A stretch of DNA of 64,000 bases from Paenibacillus taichungensis. Lineage in GTDB: Bacteria > Bacillota > Bacilli > Paenibacillales > Paenibacillaceae. Where the stretch lies: contig NZ_JABMCC010000114.1 in NCBI RefSeq assembly GCF_013359905.1, positions 28,184 to 92,183 of the forward strand, read 5' to 3'. Every line of letters begins with the position of its first letter. The first letter of the stretch is position 1. Shown in pieces: positions 33,448-41,992 of the stretch. Below the pieces are notes generated by a model. The model had not been told where the DNA came from, ran no database searches, and saw nothing but the letters and a program-made list of their open reading frames with translations. The translations under genes were made by a program, and so were the position numbers.

Positions 33448-34473
33448 CTATTTCTTCTCGAATATGAGTACCGTTTTAGGATTTGCCATGTATTCTACGG
33501 AAGATTCCAAAACATCGGATACAAAGCGTACCGGTACAAATGTACTGTTATTCTTCAACAACAACGGTGCATCAACGGATACCGTTTCTCCATTTACATT
33601 TGCTTTCTTCTCATTGACAGTCCAATGAATCGTCCTGCTGCCTTTGCGGATCGTTACCTCTTTTTTGCTTTGATCCCAACTCACTTCCGAACCTAACCAC
33701 TTAGACACAAACCGAATGGGCACATACGTACGGCCCGAAGCAATAAACGGAGCATGGGTAAGTTTAAAGGGACTTTCCCAGACATAAGCGGTAGTACTGC
33801 CTATTACCAATCTCTGAAATTTTAGTTGGCTCTGGCGAGACGCTTCCCCATCTAGCTCATTGAGAATTTTAAGCGTTTTGGAAGGCGGGGGATCTCTCAG
33901 ATCCAAATAGTTGTTGCTTAATTGCAAGAAGGTCACAAATCCTCCGGTATCATAATAATGATTGAACGTAAGATTGCGAATAGGTTCTAAATTCCATACC
34001 CGGTTGTTATCTAAGTATAAGACATTAAGAAATTCAAGAGATTTTAAAGGAGCTAGATCATAAACCAAATTTGACTTAAGGTCTAATTCGCTCAGCTTTG
34101 TCATCTTTTTCAAAGGATTAAGATCTTTGATCTGGTTTTCCGAAAGGTTCAATTTCGTTAACTTGGTCAGCTCTCTGAGTGGTCCAATATCCTTAATTTC
34201 ATTTTGGGACAAATCAAGTTCCGTAATATTTGAAGCATATTCCAAGCCCGCTAAACGTGTAATCCCTTTTCCTTTAAGATTAACAACCGATAATGATTTC
34301 ATATCTCTCTGCGTGACAGCTTCATTATCATCCTTTTGTAAGATGTCCTTGATTGCTTGATCCAACCGATCATCCTGAAAGCTTATTTCCAAAGTCTGCT
34401 CCATTGATGCCTGCCCAGGCAAACTAAAAAAAATGGCGAAGACCAGCAATAGCCCCGATAATATCTTACTCAC
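33448..34473 (-). CDS. Secreted leucine-rich-repeat protein with copper amine oxidase-like domain
   Basis: 341 residues. A signal peptide (MSKILSGLLLVFAIFFSLPGQAS), then about five internin-like 22-residue LRRs (for example ELTKLTKLNLSENQIKDLNP, and ITELDLSQNEIKDIGPL), then from about residue 225 the stalk/copper amine oxidase N-terminal-like domain (FIASGRTYVPIRFVSKWLGS and a second STFVPVRFVSDVLE). The latter domain is common in Paenibacillus cell-surface proteins. It probably binds a wall or protein partner outside the cell. GTG start. It follows a small ORF with a 6-base gap and an ECF sigma/anti-sigma pair, which may drive it. Confidence 0.85.
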   Translation of the reverse strand: MSKILSGLLLVFAIFFSLPGQASMEQTLEISFQDDRLDQAIKDILQKDDNEAVTQRDMKSLSVVNLKGKGITRLAGLEYASNITELDLSQNEIKDIGPLRELTKLTKLNLSENQIKDLNPLKKMTKLSELDLKSNLVYDLAPLKSLEFLNVLYLDNNRVWNLEPIRNLTFNHYYDTGGFVTFLQLSNNYLDLRDPPPSKTLKILNELDGEASRQSQLKFQRLVIGSTTAYVWESPFKLTHAPFIASGRTYVPIRFVSKWLGSEVSWDQSKKEVTIRKGSRTIHWTVNEKKANVNGETVSVDAPLLLKNNSTFVPVRFVSDVLESSVEYMANPKTVLIFEKK

Positions 34474-34479
34474 TATATC

Positions 34480-34683
34480 TCAAATCCTCTCTTCTTGGTG
34501 TATAAGTTGCTGAATTAATCGGTAATAGGTTTGAATCTTATTCTCAACAAAGACAGGATCAGCAAAAGTGCGATCTAGGTAATGCTTTACCCCTCGATAC
34601 AACAGCATAATCACCATTCTCTTCATCTCTTTGCTAAAGTTCTTAGTGATGAGAAAGTTTTGATCCATTTTAAATGGGATCAT
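34480..34683 (-). CDS. Small hypothetical protein upstream of the LRR gene
   Basis: 62-67 residues, basic and helical (FSKEMKRMVIMLLYRGVKHY, then ENKIQTYYRLIQQLIHQEER). Its stop is six bases before the LRR start, and its last codons supply the GAAGAGAGG that would serve as ribosome binding site, so the two may be translationally coupled. The ATG at 34683 lies in a dispersed-repeat core and has no good ribosome binding site, so the start is uncertain. No family recognised. Confidence 0.4.
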   Translation of the reverse strand: MIPFKMDQNFLITKNFSKEMKRMVIMLLYRGVKHYLDRTFADPVFVENKIQTYYRLIQQLIHQEERI

Positions 34684-34697
34684 GTTCTTGTCTCTTG
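34674..34697 (+). repeat. Dispersed repeat, core only
   Basis: AATGGGATCATGTTCTTGTC followed by TCTTGA; the core at the 5' edge of the small ORF, 290 bases downstream of the anti-sigma stop. Confidence 0.45.
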
Positions 34698-34768
34698 AAA
34701 TTCATCTTTTAAACCGTTGAGCCGGACTTAACTCGCTCACATTTCTTCATATGAAGGCAAAGGAAAAA

Positions 34769-34785
34769 GCACCCCGAAGGAATGC
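34769..34785 (-). terminator. Terminator of the sigma/anti-sigma operon
   Basis: On the minus strand GCATTCC-TTC-GGGGTGC (with G-U pairs) followed by TTTTTCC. If it works it separates the sigma operon from the small ORF and LRR gene. Confidence 0.6.
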
Positions 34786-34987
34786 CTGTCCTTTCGACAG
34801 AATGCTGTAGCGGTGTCGGAAGTTTGTAGTTTTTTAGCCATGAAAAAATCCCCTCGAGGCAAGTTTGACTCCATATTAACAGATGTCTTGTTTCTCTTGT
34901 CTACTATAAGGGGATAATACCATTAGTACCCTTCAGTAATGCAGAATTCATATCTAAAGCTAGCTTGTCCCTTTGTGGTTTAGAACA

Positions 34988-36007
34988 CTAACGAGACGTA
35001 AGCATCTCTTCAGCTATTTTGACCAGATCCTCTTTACCTAGATTGCTATCCGCATTATTGGATATTTCATACAACAATTGATTGTGATCGTCCCTCCATC
35101 CAATCCGATGGTAAGTAACGGAATTAGTTTCCCTATCCCTGTTATCAGATTGAATATAATAGACCTCATTACCTTGAATGTTCAGCTTCTCGGCTTTAGC
35201 CTGATCGTCCTGGAAAATGGTCACTTTGGAGTCGGGGAATATTCTTGTAGCCGTTACAGTTACAACGTTCTTCCCCTTTACATAGCGTGCTAAAGAGAAG
35301 TCGGCCTTGTTCCAATTCAGTTTTTGAATATACACCCGTTGCCCATCCGAAGAAGATTCAGCTTGTCTTTTTAGTTCGTCTGTTAACTTCAGGTAAGCAG
35401 CATCTGCGAGATGGTTTGTATACAGATCGGCAGGATAAACGTATCCGTAATCAAACTGGTACCCTTGAGGAAGATGCGTTATTGATTTTAAAACTGGAGC
35501 CTGCGTCCGCGTAATTTCAGCTTGTAAACTGCTAAAATTAGAATATTCGATCCATTTATATTCAAATTTTACGGGATTTAATTTATCCGCGTTGTTAATT
35601 AACTCATCTTTGAGATAATAGGCTACATAATCTCCAGGTTGCAACTGTTCTTTAATCTGATTTGTGTAAAAGCCCAGTCTGTTCGTGTAATTTGTAACAA
35701 AGTCAGTCGGCTCTTTGACGACGGCAGTATTTAGTACCACCTCTCCTTTATTGTTAAGGAATTCAATATATTGTGAGGCCGCATACCCTGTCACTGATAC
35801 TCCAAGAACGAACATAGCGGTTAGCCCGGGAACCACGACTCTGTGACGAATTCGTGCTCTGGCATCCAACCCTCGCTTGTGAGCTGCCAGCTTACGCACC
35901 CGAGTCATGACTTTGTCAGTGACATCAAAATTCCGAAACTCCTCTTCGTTCAAAAGATCCATTTCTTTCAGATTTTCGTTTTGAGAAGTACGTTGTAATT
36001 TTGGCAT
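34988..36007 (-). CDS. Membrane anti-sigma factor-like protein (DUF4367-type C-terminus)
   Basis: 339 residues. A charged cytoplasmic N-terminus of about 75 residues (LLNEEEFRNFDVTDKVMTRV) leads to one membrane segment (VVVPGLTAMFVLGVSVTGYA) and a large extracellular part ending in a domain of the DUF4367 kind (KLNIQGNEVYYIQSDN, then SVTYHRIGWRDDHNQLLYEI). That is the architecture of ECF anti-sigma factors in Paenibacillus. Start: an in-frame ATG at 36034 lies further up, but GGAGGAAGAACT fits the ATG at 36007. It overlaps the sigma gene by 40 bases, so the two are co-translated. Confidence 0.85.
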   Translation of the reverse strand: MPKLQRTSQNENLKEMDLLNEEEFRNFDVTDKVMTRVRKLAAHKRGLDARARIRHRVVVPGLTAMFVLGVSVTGYAASQYIEFLNNKGEVVLNTAVVKEPTDFVTNYTNRLGFYTNQIKEQLQPGDYVAYYLKDELINNADKLNPVKFEYKWIEYSNFSSLQAEITRTQAPVLKSITHLPQGYQFDYGYVYPADLYTNHLADAAYLKLTDELKRQAESSSDGQRVYIQKLNWNKADFSLARYVKGKNVVTVTATRIFPDSKVTIFQDDQAKAEKLNIQGNEVYYIQSDNRDRETNSVTYHRIGWRDDHNQLLYEISNNADSNLGKEDLVKIAEEMLTSR

Positions 36008-36552
36008 AGTTCTTCCTCCTTTGGGCTCATCCATTTTTTGAGTTTGATTTTGGTTCTGGCAAACTTTTTCTTGACGGCATCGGGACTTTTATTCAAAATT
36101 TCACCTATTTCCGCAAACGATTTTTCTTCAAAAACGCGTAGAACCAGTAGGTTCCGTTCAACCACATTCAGTTTCCCAAGGGCCCGGCTTAATGGTTCGT
36201 TAAACAGTTGGCGATCCAGCATCTCTGCTGGACTAATGGCAGATTGATCTTGAGCTATTAGTCTGAATTTCCATTTCTGTTGCACTTTTTTTCGACGGAT
36301 TATGTTTATGCAGTGATGATAGGCCATTTTGTAGAGCCAGGAGGAAAAATTCACCTCAGGCTTATAGAGATTTATTTTCTCATAGGCCTTAACCAGAACG
36401 TCCTGAACAGCATCCTCGGCTTCCTGTTTGTTTGAAATAAGTCTCCAGCAATACATAAATATCTGTTTTTGGTATTTTTGAACGATATAAACGTAGTCCT
36501 GGATTTCGCCCGCTTGAACTCTTTTAATTCTGTATTCGGTTTCCTCATCCAT
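35968..36552 (-). CDS. RNA polymerase ECF sigma factor
   Basis: 194 residues. Region 2 at residues 15-85 (YIVQKYQKQIFMYCWRLISN, then AEDAVQDVLVKAYEKINLY, then FSSWLYKMAYHHCINIIRRK) and region 4 at 120-175 (LNVVERNLLVLRVFEEKSFA and IGEILNKSPDAVKKKFARTK). It is followed by an overlapping membrane anti-sigma gene, the usual arrangement. Its targets are unknown; the LRR/copper amine oxidase-like protein downstream is a candidate, and autoregulation is common. GAGGTGCCTTAAAGAAAC before the ATG. Confidence 0.93.
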   Translation of the reverse strand: MDEETEYRIKRVQAGEIQDYVYIVQKYQKQIFMYCWRLISNKQEAEDAVQDVLVKAYEKINLYKPEVNFSSWLYKMAYHHCINIIRRKKVQQKWKFRLIAQDQSAISPAEMLDRQLFNEPLSRALGKLNVVERNLLVLRVFEEKSFAEIGEILNKSPDAVKKKFARTKIKLKKWMSPKEEELCQNYNVLLKTKI

Positions 36553-36995
36553 GTTTCTTTAAGGCACCTCCCAGGTATTCGCGATGAAGTTTATATATGT
36601 ATAACAAACGAGGTAGTTCTAAAGGGACATTTTTTAGAAATGTCTCGAAATTGTTGTTTAACCATCATACTTCATTGTCTGTGATACTAAATCGGTCTGA
36701 CATCAGCAAGGCAAAAGCTCACGAGCGATTGCCAAGGAACTGGGCAAGAAGACTGGCTCACTCTCTGAATTTACATATATGACGGTATTTAATAAGGTTT
36801 TACGTGACCGGTGATGCATATTTAATTGTACATCTAATCGGTAATCGGACTATGTTCTTGTCCCTCGACACGTGAATCATCATTTACCCTCATCTTAGCA
36901 TAGACACTTTAGATTCCTTCACCAACTGGAAGATGAGTTATATTCCACTGAACTCAACATAACTTGTAATAAACCCGAAGAAAGGAGAACAATCC
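36553..36995. other. Intergenic region with repeat copy
   Basis: Holds the promoter side of the sigma gene, a short fragment reading SSRAIAKELGKKTGSL near 36720-36770 (HTH-like, unproven), a dispersed repeat (36819-36870) and the left boundary of the duplicated GlsB segment. Confidence 0.5.
36819..36870 (+). repeat. Dispersed repeat, short copy
   Basis: TATTTAATTGTACATCTAAT, then CGGTAATCGGACT and the core ATGTTCTTGTCCCTCGACA. The duplicated GlsB segment starts five bases later. Confidence 0.7.
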
Positions 36996-37253
36996 ATGGA
37001 TCTGCTCTGGGTACTCATTGTTGGTGGACTTATTGGCTGGTTAAGCGGTAACTTGATTGGGCGGGACGTACCGGGCGGTGTACTTGGGAACATTATTGCG
37101 GGTTTTATCGGTTCCTGGTTAGGAACGGAATTGCTGGGACCAAGAGGACCGGTGATTGGCGGATTTCATATTATTCCAGCCATCGTTGGCTCGATTATTG
37201 CTCTGCTCATCTTCTTCGCTCTGGCACGCGGCGGAGCCTTCCGAAGACGTTAA
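36996..37253 (+). CDS. GlsB/YeaQ/YmgE family stress-response membrane protein, copy 2
   Basis: The 85-residue product is identical to that of 13963-14220, while the DNA differs at about eight synonymous positions (for example GGACTTATT against GGACTTATC). No amino-acid change was seen, which points to selection on both copies or to recent gene conversion. Same GAAAGGAGAACAATCC ribosome binding site. Here the upstream neighbour is the ECF sigma gene instead of the OmpR-type regulator. Confidence 0.9.
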   Translation: MDLLWVLIVGGLIGWLSGNLIGRDVPGGVLGNIIAGFIGSWLGTELLGPRGPVIGGFHIIPAIVGSIIALLIFFALARGGAFRRR

Positions 37254-37344
37254 CAAAGAGAGGCGGAAACCGATCCCGTCGTTCAATAGATATTTTTATA
37301 AAGATGCTGCCACGACATAAAGGTACAGGATAAACAAAAAGGAC

Positions 37345-37391
37345 CGAAAGCATTCATCAATGGAAGATGAACACATACGGTCCTTTTTTTA
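37345..37391. terminator. Terminator after GlsB copy 2
   Basis: AAAGGACCGAAAG...TTCATC with GATGAA...ACGGTCCTTT, followed by TTTTT; counterpart of the terminator at 14305-14358 and better paired. Confidence 0.75.
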
Positions 37392-37660
37392 TTTTTGTAC
37401 TGATTTCATCCATTCTTTCAGTGCCTGAACTACCTGCTGAAGCTGTTCCTGTCCTGTAACCTTAGGCGCTCTGTCTCCCTTTTGCATCCGGTAGGAGCCA
37501 AATTGAGTAACCTCCTGGATTGACGGAGAAAATAATTGCTTTAACGGCTTCAAAAGTAATCACTTGATCCCTGTTAGGTGGTTGCTTGCTGTAATTATAA
37601 ATATAATAAGCATAGTATTCGTGAGCGGCTTCCAACCCAGATATTTTCGGGGCCCATGGT
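37389..37660 (-). pseudogene. 3' remnant of an unidentified gene, copy 2
   Basis: Minus strand reads GLEAAHEYYAYYIYNYSKQP, VITFEAVKAIIFSVNPGGY, then after a one-base shift FGSYRMQKGDRAPKVTG and QEQLQQVVQALKEWMKSVQK-stop. The 3' end is the same as in copy 1. Parent family not recognised. The upstream part is missing. Confidence 0.5.
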
Positions 37661-37773
37661 TGATTAAAATAGTAAATACTTTAATGTTGAATCTGTTAGT
37701 AGGCAAAGTTTTAGTCCTTAATGCATTCTCATATTTCATATAAGACTAAAATTAAGTTCCAAAAACTTCCCAC

Positions 37774-38388
37774 TCATATGGAGTTATTTATGATCTTTAT
37801 ATCCCTAAATGATGCTTTCACCGTATTGTTCTCATTATGCGAAGTGACAGCTAACCCTAAATAGACAGTTCGGTCAATTTTCATTTCATGAATCGCATAT
37901 AATATCCATGTCTCACCGTCTGTGCTATAGAATCCATAAAAAATATTACCAGACCTCTTTAGCCTTAACCAAGTATTTGGATAATTAATTGGGAACTCTG
38001 CTGGTTCTGTGCTATAATCCTTAGGATATATTGCTAAAGAATCACCGCCAGACTTTTCCCGATATTGAAATTCATAACCACCATTATTTTTATTGCGTGA
38101 GCTATTATCAGGAAAAACCATAAAGAATACATGCTCACTATCAGCAAGTAAAGATTTACGAGCCATAAGGCCCGCTTTCGTGTAGAGATCGGCCATACTA
38201 AGTGATTCTAACCTTACTGCCATATCGAAATCATCATGAATCGTTACATAGTTAAAATGGAATTGATCTGACGTCCCCCAAATGTCTTGCCCGCCTGCAA
38301 TTACATCGTATCCTGTATCAACTTTTTCAACAGAACCTTTTATATCAACGCTTCCAATATCTTCATTTATAAAATTCACCTGATTCAT
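37774..38388 (-). CDS. DUF1349 (concanavalin A-like) domain protein
   Basis: 204 residues of a beta-sandwich type: DVIAGGQDIWGTSDQFHFNY, DFDMAVRLESL, KAGLMARKSL, FYGFYSTDGETWI and VYLGLAVTSHNEN follow the DUF1349/LamG-like pattern. No signal peptide. Such domains often recognise carbohydrate, which would suit its place at the end of the glucosidase/ABC transporter island. An open frame continues upstream into the aldo/keto reductase gene, but CTGGAGGTAGTT sets the ATG at 38388, 80 bases after the reductase stop. Confidence 0.8.
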   Translation of the reverse strand: MNQVNFINEDIGSVDIKGSVEKVDTGYDVIAGGQDIWGTSDQFHFNYVTIHDDFDMAVRLESLSMADLYTKAGLMARKSLLADSEHVFFMVFPDNSSRNKNNGGYEFQYREKSGGDSLAIYPKDYSTEPAEFPINYPNTWLRLKRSGNIFYGFYSTDGETWILYAIHEMKIDRTVYLGLAVTSHNENNTVKASFRDIKIINNSI

Positions 38389-38468
38389 AACTACCTCCAG
38401 CAACTCTATTGTGAGTATTGTTGATTTAATTTCATCGTATATTGTATACGGACAACAACACATTTCTC

Positions 38469-39443
38469 CTATGGTAGTCGTCTGCCTCTTGAACTTACAA
38501 ATAGAGAATACCACTCTTCTCTCGTCATCGTTAGGTTCATTGCCTCCCCGCATTTCTGAATACGGTCTGGTCTAGTAGTACCTAAAATAGGTTGAATCCC
38601 TGCAGGATGTCTCATTAGCCATGCTAATAGAATTGCCTCGGGTGATGTTTGTTTTTGATCAGCCATATCTTTAACGAGTAATGCTGTTTCTTTTATAGAT
38701 TCGGATTGACCATCTAGATTTCTTCCCGAAAACAGCCCTTGTGCTAAAGATCCCCAGGCTTGAATTTGTATATTTTCCAGACGACAGTATTCTAAAGTTT
38801 CTTCAGGGAAATGAGCATTTATACGTTCATTATGGTTTACAAGTACTCCCATTTCCAACCAATCAAGTTTAGCCAGACTCATCTCCAGTTGGTTGATAAT
38901 TAATGGTTCATTAGAATAGGATTGTAGCAGTTTGATTTGTGCTGCACTCATATTTGAGACACCAAAGTTTCTAACTTTACCGGATTCTTTTAATTCATGA
39001 ATTACTTCAGCGACTTCTTCCGGTTCCATCAGTGGATCTGGACGATGTAGTAGTAAAAAATCAATATATTCAACTCCAAGTCTTTTTAGGATTCCGTCGA
39101 CACTGTTGCGAATATAGTCAGAAGAAAAGTCGTATCTTCCGGGCCTTCCCGGACCGTCTTCGAATCGAATACCACATTTAGATTGAATTAATATTTTTTC
39201 TCTCAGATCTTTACGTTCCTTTAAGACTTGCCCAAATACTATTTCTGCCTTTCCAAAGGTATAGATATCCGCATGATCAAAAAAATTAATACCAATTGAG
39301 AGTGCTGCATCAACTGCCTGATGGGCCTGCTTTATATCTTCTTCTGTGATTGGATTTTGATTCCAACCACCGCCCAATCCCATACATCCCATCACCATAC
39401 GACTTGTGGATATTCCTCGTTTTTCCAATTGCAATGGTTTCAT
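38469..39443 (-). CDS. Aldo/keto reductase
   Basis: 324 residues, a TIM-barrel NADPH-dependent oxidoreductase. The catalytic tetrad can be placed: D in NFFDHADIYTFGKAE with the tyrosine, K in ILIQSKCGIRFE and H in DFLLLHRPDPLME. NFGVSNMSAAQI and PILGTTRPDRI are the cofactor segment. It is most like the YdhF/YccK-type reductases. It follows the GH13 enzyme by 50 bases in the same direction, so it may handle a sugar aldehyde or keto sugar derived from the imported substrate (inference). Confidence 0.9.
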   Translation of the reverse strand: MKPLQLEKRGISTSRMVMGCMGLGGGWNQNPITEEDIKQAHQAVDAALSIGINFFDHADIYTFGKAEIVFGQVLKERKDLREKILIQSKCGIRFEDGPGRPGRYDFSSDYIRNSVDGILKRLGVEYIDFLLLHRPDPLMEPEEVAEVIHELKESGKVRNFGVSNMSAAQIKLLQSYSNEPLIINQLEMSLAKLDWLEMGVLVNHNERINAHFPEETLEYCRLENIQIQAWGSLAQGLFSGRNLDGQSESIKETALLVKDMADQKQTSPEAILLAWLMRHPAGIQPILGTTRPDRIQKCGEAMNLTMTREEWYSLFVSSRGRRLP

Positions 39444-39493
39444 TTTCCATCCTCCATATCATGATTTTTTGTCATTCTTAAAACATGTTTTTC

Positions 39494-41107
39494 TTACACA
39501 CGATATACAACCGCCTCATAAGGTAGGAAATCGATCACCGCATCCTGATTGGTTCGTTCAGGGTTATTGCCGATGACGATGTCGCCCAGCTTCCCTACGC
39601 CGAGGTCAGAGATGCTGCAAGTCGCTGGTTGCTCTGAGATGTTCAGCAGCACCAACCACGACTCCTCTCCGAGTGTTCTTGTATAAGCGTAAATCTGATC
39701 ATGCTGATCCAGATATGTCTCGAACTCGCCGTAAACCATGACCTCGTTACTCTTTCTTAAAGCGATGAGCTGCTTGTAGTAATAGAAAACCGAATTCTCG
39801 TCCGCCAGTGCTTGTTCGACATTGATCTCCTTGTAATTAGGATTGACGTTGATCCACGATTGTCCTTCCGTGAAGCCGGCTTGTGATCCGGCATTCCACT
39901 GCATAGGAGTGCGGGAATTATCGCGCGACAAATGCTGAAGCTCCTTCAGTACTGCCTCCGAATCGCGGCCTTTTCCGACCTCTTCCTTATACTTATTCTT
40001 CATCGCAATATCGTTATATTCGTCGATAGAATCGAACCGGATACCCGTCATCCCGATTTCTTCGCCTTGATAAATATAAGGCATGCCCGGCAGGGTGTGG
40101 ATGAGGGTGGCGAAGCATTTGGCCGATTGTTCTCGATATACGGTATCGTTACCGAAACGCGATACAACACGCGTATGGTCATGATTATTCAAAAATTGGG
40201 AGTTCCACCCCTTCCCCCACAAGCACTCGTACCAGCGATCCTGGATTTTCTTGAAGCGCTGCAAATCCCAATGGGCCATATAATCGCACACTTCAAAGTG
40301 GAAAAGCGTGTTTAATTCCCCACGTTCCTCGCCGACGTAGAGCACGCCGTCCTCGGGGTTCACGAATGGAATTTCGCCGACCGTAAACACATCATAATGC
40401 TTTAACACTTTGTCGTGCATTTCCTGTAGATACTCGTGAATTCCCGGGTTATTGCCCAAATACGAAATATCTTCGGGTCGCTCGGCGTCCGGGAAACCCG
40501 GAATTTTGGCAAGCAAATTGATGACATCCATCCGGAAGCCGTCGATCCCTTTATCCAGCCAAAAACGCATAAAATCATAGACTTCCTCCCGTACCTTCTC
40601 GTTCTCCCAATTCAAATCCGGCTGCTCGTCAGAGAAGGAATGGAAGTAATACTCGCCCGTTGTTTCATCGTATGTCCAAGCGGAGGGGGCGAAGTAGGAA
40701 CGCCAATTATTCGGTTGCTTGCGCCAAATGTAATAATCACGCTTTGGAGATTCGATGCTGGATCGCGACTCCTGAAACCAAGCATGCTGATTAGAGGTGT
40801 GATTCACAACTAAATCCATAATAAGCTTCATTCCGCGATTATGGACGGCAGCCAGTAACTTCTCGAACGTGGCCATCGTGCCCGCCTTTGGCATAACCGA
40901 ACGGTAATCCGCAATATCGTAGCCGTTGTCTACGTCAGGCGATTCGTAGCATGGATTCAGCCAGATGACGTCCACACCAAGGCTTTGAATATAATCAAGC
41001 TTGCTGTATACTCCCTCAAGATCCCCATATCCATCGCCGTTGCTGTCATAAAAGCTGCGCCAATACACCTGATAGACAACCGCTTCTTTCCACCATGTTT
41101 TGTTCAA
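39494..41107 (-). CDS. GH13 alpha-glucosidase, oligo-1,6-glucosidase type
   Basis: 537 residues, a cytoplasmic (beta/alpha)8 enzyme of GH13. The catalytic residues are D194 in GFRMDVINLL (nucleophile), E245 in TVGEIPFVN (acid/base) and D310 in LNNHDHTR. The valine after the nucleophile (D194-V195) is the mark of alpha-1,6 specificity in GH13_31; alpha-1,4 enzymes have alanine or threonine there. It would split isomaltose, isomalto-oligosaccharides or dextran fragments brought in by the ABC transporter encoded just upstream (41156-44202). No signal peptide, consistent with intracellular action. Confidence 0.92.
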   Translation of the reverse strand: MNKTWWKEAVVYQVYWRSFYDSNGDGYGDLEGVYSKLDYIQSLGVDVIWLNPCYESPDVDNGYDIADYRSVMPKAGTMATFEKLLAAVHNRGMKLIMDLVVNHTSNQHAWFQESRSSIESPKRDYYIWRKQPNNWRSYFAPSAWTYDETTGEYYFHSFSDEQPDLNWENEKVREEVYDFMRFWLDKGIDGFRMDVINLLAKIPGFPDAERPEDISYLGNNPGIHEYLQEMHDKVLKHYDVFTVGEIPFVNPEDGVLYVGEERGELNTLFHFEVCDYMAHWDLQRFKKIQDRWYECLWGKGWNSQFLNNHDHTRVVSRFGNDTVYREQSAKCFATLIHTLPGMPYIYQGEEIGMTGIRFDSIDEYNDIAMKNKYKEEVGKGRDSEAVLKELQHLSRDNSRTPMQWNAGSQAGFTEGQSWINVNPNYKEINVEQALADENSVFYYYKQLIALRKSNEVMVYGEFETYLDQHDQIYAYTRTLGEESWLVLLNISEQPATCSISDLGVGKLGDIVIGNNPERTNQDAVIDFLPYEAVVYRV

Positions 41108-41155
41108 TTATGCTCTCCCCTTTGCAATTCATCTGGCTTGTACAAATGATAAATT

Positions 41156-41992
41156 TCACTTTACTGCCCCTGCTGCAATCCCTTTAATGATATATTTTTG
41201 TGCTATAGCATAAAAAATAACTATAGGGATAATGGTTAATGTTAAGCCTGCCATCGCTTGATTCCAAACAATTGTAAACTCGCCGAAGAAATAGAACGTT
41301 GATAACTGAATAGTTCGCAAACCTTTTTCAGATAGCACAAGTGACGGAAGCAAGTAATCATTCCATGAAGCAATAACATCGAGAATCGCTACTGTGACAG
41401 ATATGCTTTTTAGTAAAGGAAATACAATTTTCCAGAATACGCCTAATGTACTGCAACCATCTAGAACAGCCGCCTCCTCCAAAGCTACAGGGATTGATTT
41501 AATAAAACCGTGATATAGAAATACAGCCATGCCAGCGTGGAAGCCAATATTCATAAAGATCAGTCCGCCATGCGTATTAAGAACAGGCAAATGTAAATGA
41601 GTACGTATCCAATCCATGACTTGCATAAGTGGCATCATTAAAGTTTGAAATGGAATAAGCATCGTCGCTACGAACAAGAAAAAAATGATCTTACTCATGA
41701 CATTGTCGCGACGTACAAGCATCCATGCCGTCATTGAAGCAAGCACAATGACAAAAATAACAGTTACAATCGTCACATATAGTGAATTTCCAAGTGCAAC
41801 TAGGAAGTTCATTTTCTTAATTGCTGTTATATAATATTCGAAGCTGAACGCGCTTGGTAAAGAGAGTACATTTTCATATAATTCAGCCCGTGTTTTAAAT
41901 GAATTAACAATCACAATGTAAATTGGTGATAAAAACACCAGTGAGATAATGACGATTAACAAAGAGAGTATTCCATTTTTAGTTTTACTCAT
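41156..41992 (-). CDS. Carbohydrate ABC transporter permease (MalG/CUT1 type)
   Basis: 278 residues with six membrane helices. The EAA loop reads EEAAVLDGCSTLGVFWKIVFPL, the contact site for the ATPase, with the CUT1 glycine. It starts inside the stop codon of the partner permease (TAATG, one-base overlap). No ATP-binding gene is present in the island; in Firmicutes a shared MsmX-type ATPase usually serves such importers (established for Bacillus, inferred here). Confidence 0.92.
   Translation of the reverse strand: MSKTKNGILSLLIVIISLVFLSPIYIVIVNSFKTRAELYENVLSLPSAFSFEYYITAIKKMNFLVALGNSLYVTIVTVIFVIVLASMTAWMLVRRDNVMSKIIFFLFVATMLIPFQTLMMPLMQVMDWIRTHLHLPVLNTHGGLIFMNIGFHAGMAVFLYHGFIKSIPVALEEAAVLDGCSTLGVFWKIVFPLLKSISVTVAILDVIASWNDYLLPSLVLSEKGLRTIQLSTFYFFGEFTIVWNQAMAGLTLTIIPIVIFYAIAQKYIIKGIAAGAVK

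Larger units (their letters stand above)
36875..37508. repeat. Segmental duplication, copy 2 (GlsB locus)
   Basis: Matches 13842-14473 from AATCATCATTTA to GAGCCAAATTGA with scattered substitutions. It abuts the dispersed repeat core at its left end. Confidence 0.9.

Noticed and set aside
36720..36780. HTH-like peptide SSRAIAKELGKKTGSL resembling a transposase or regulator fragment
   Set aside because: Only about 20 residues, no continuation on either side.
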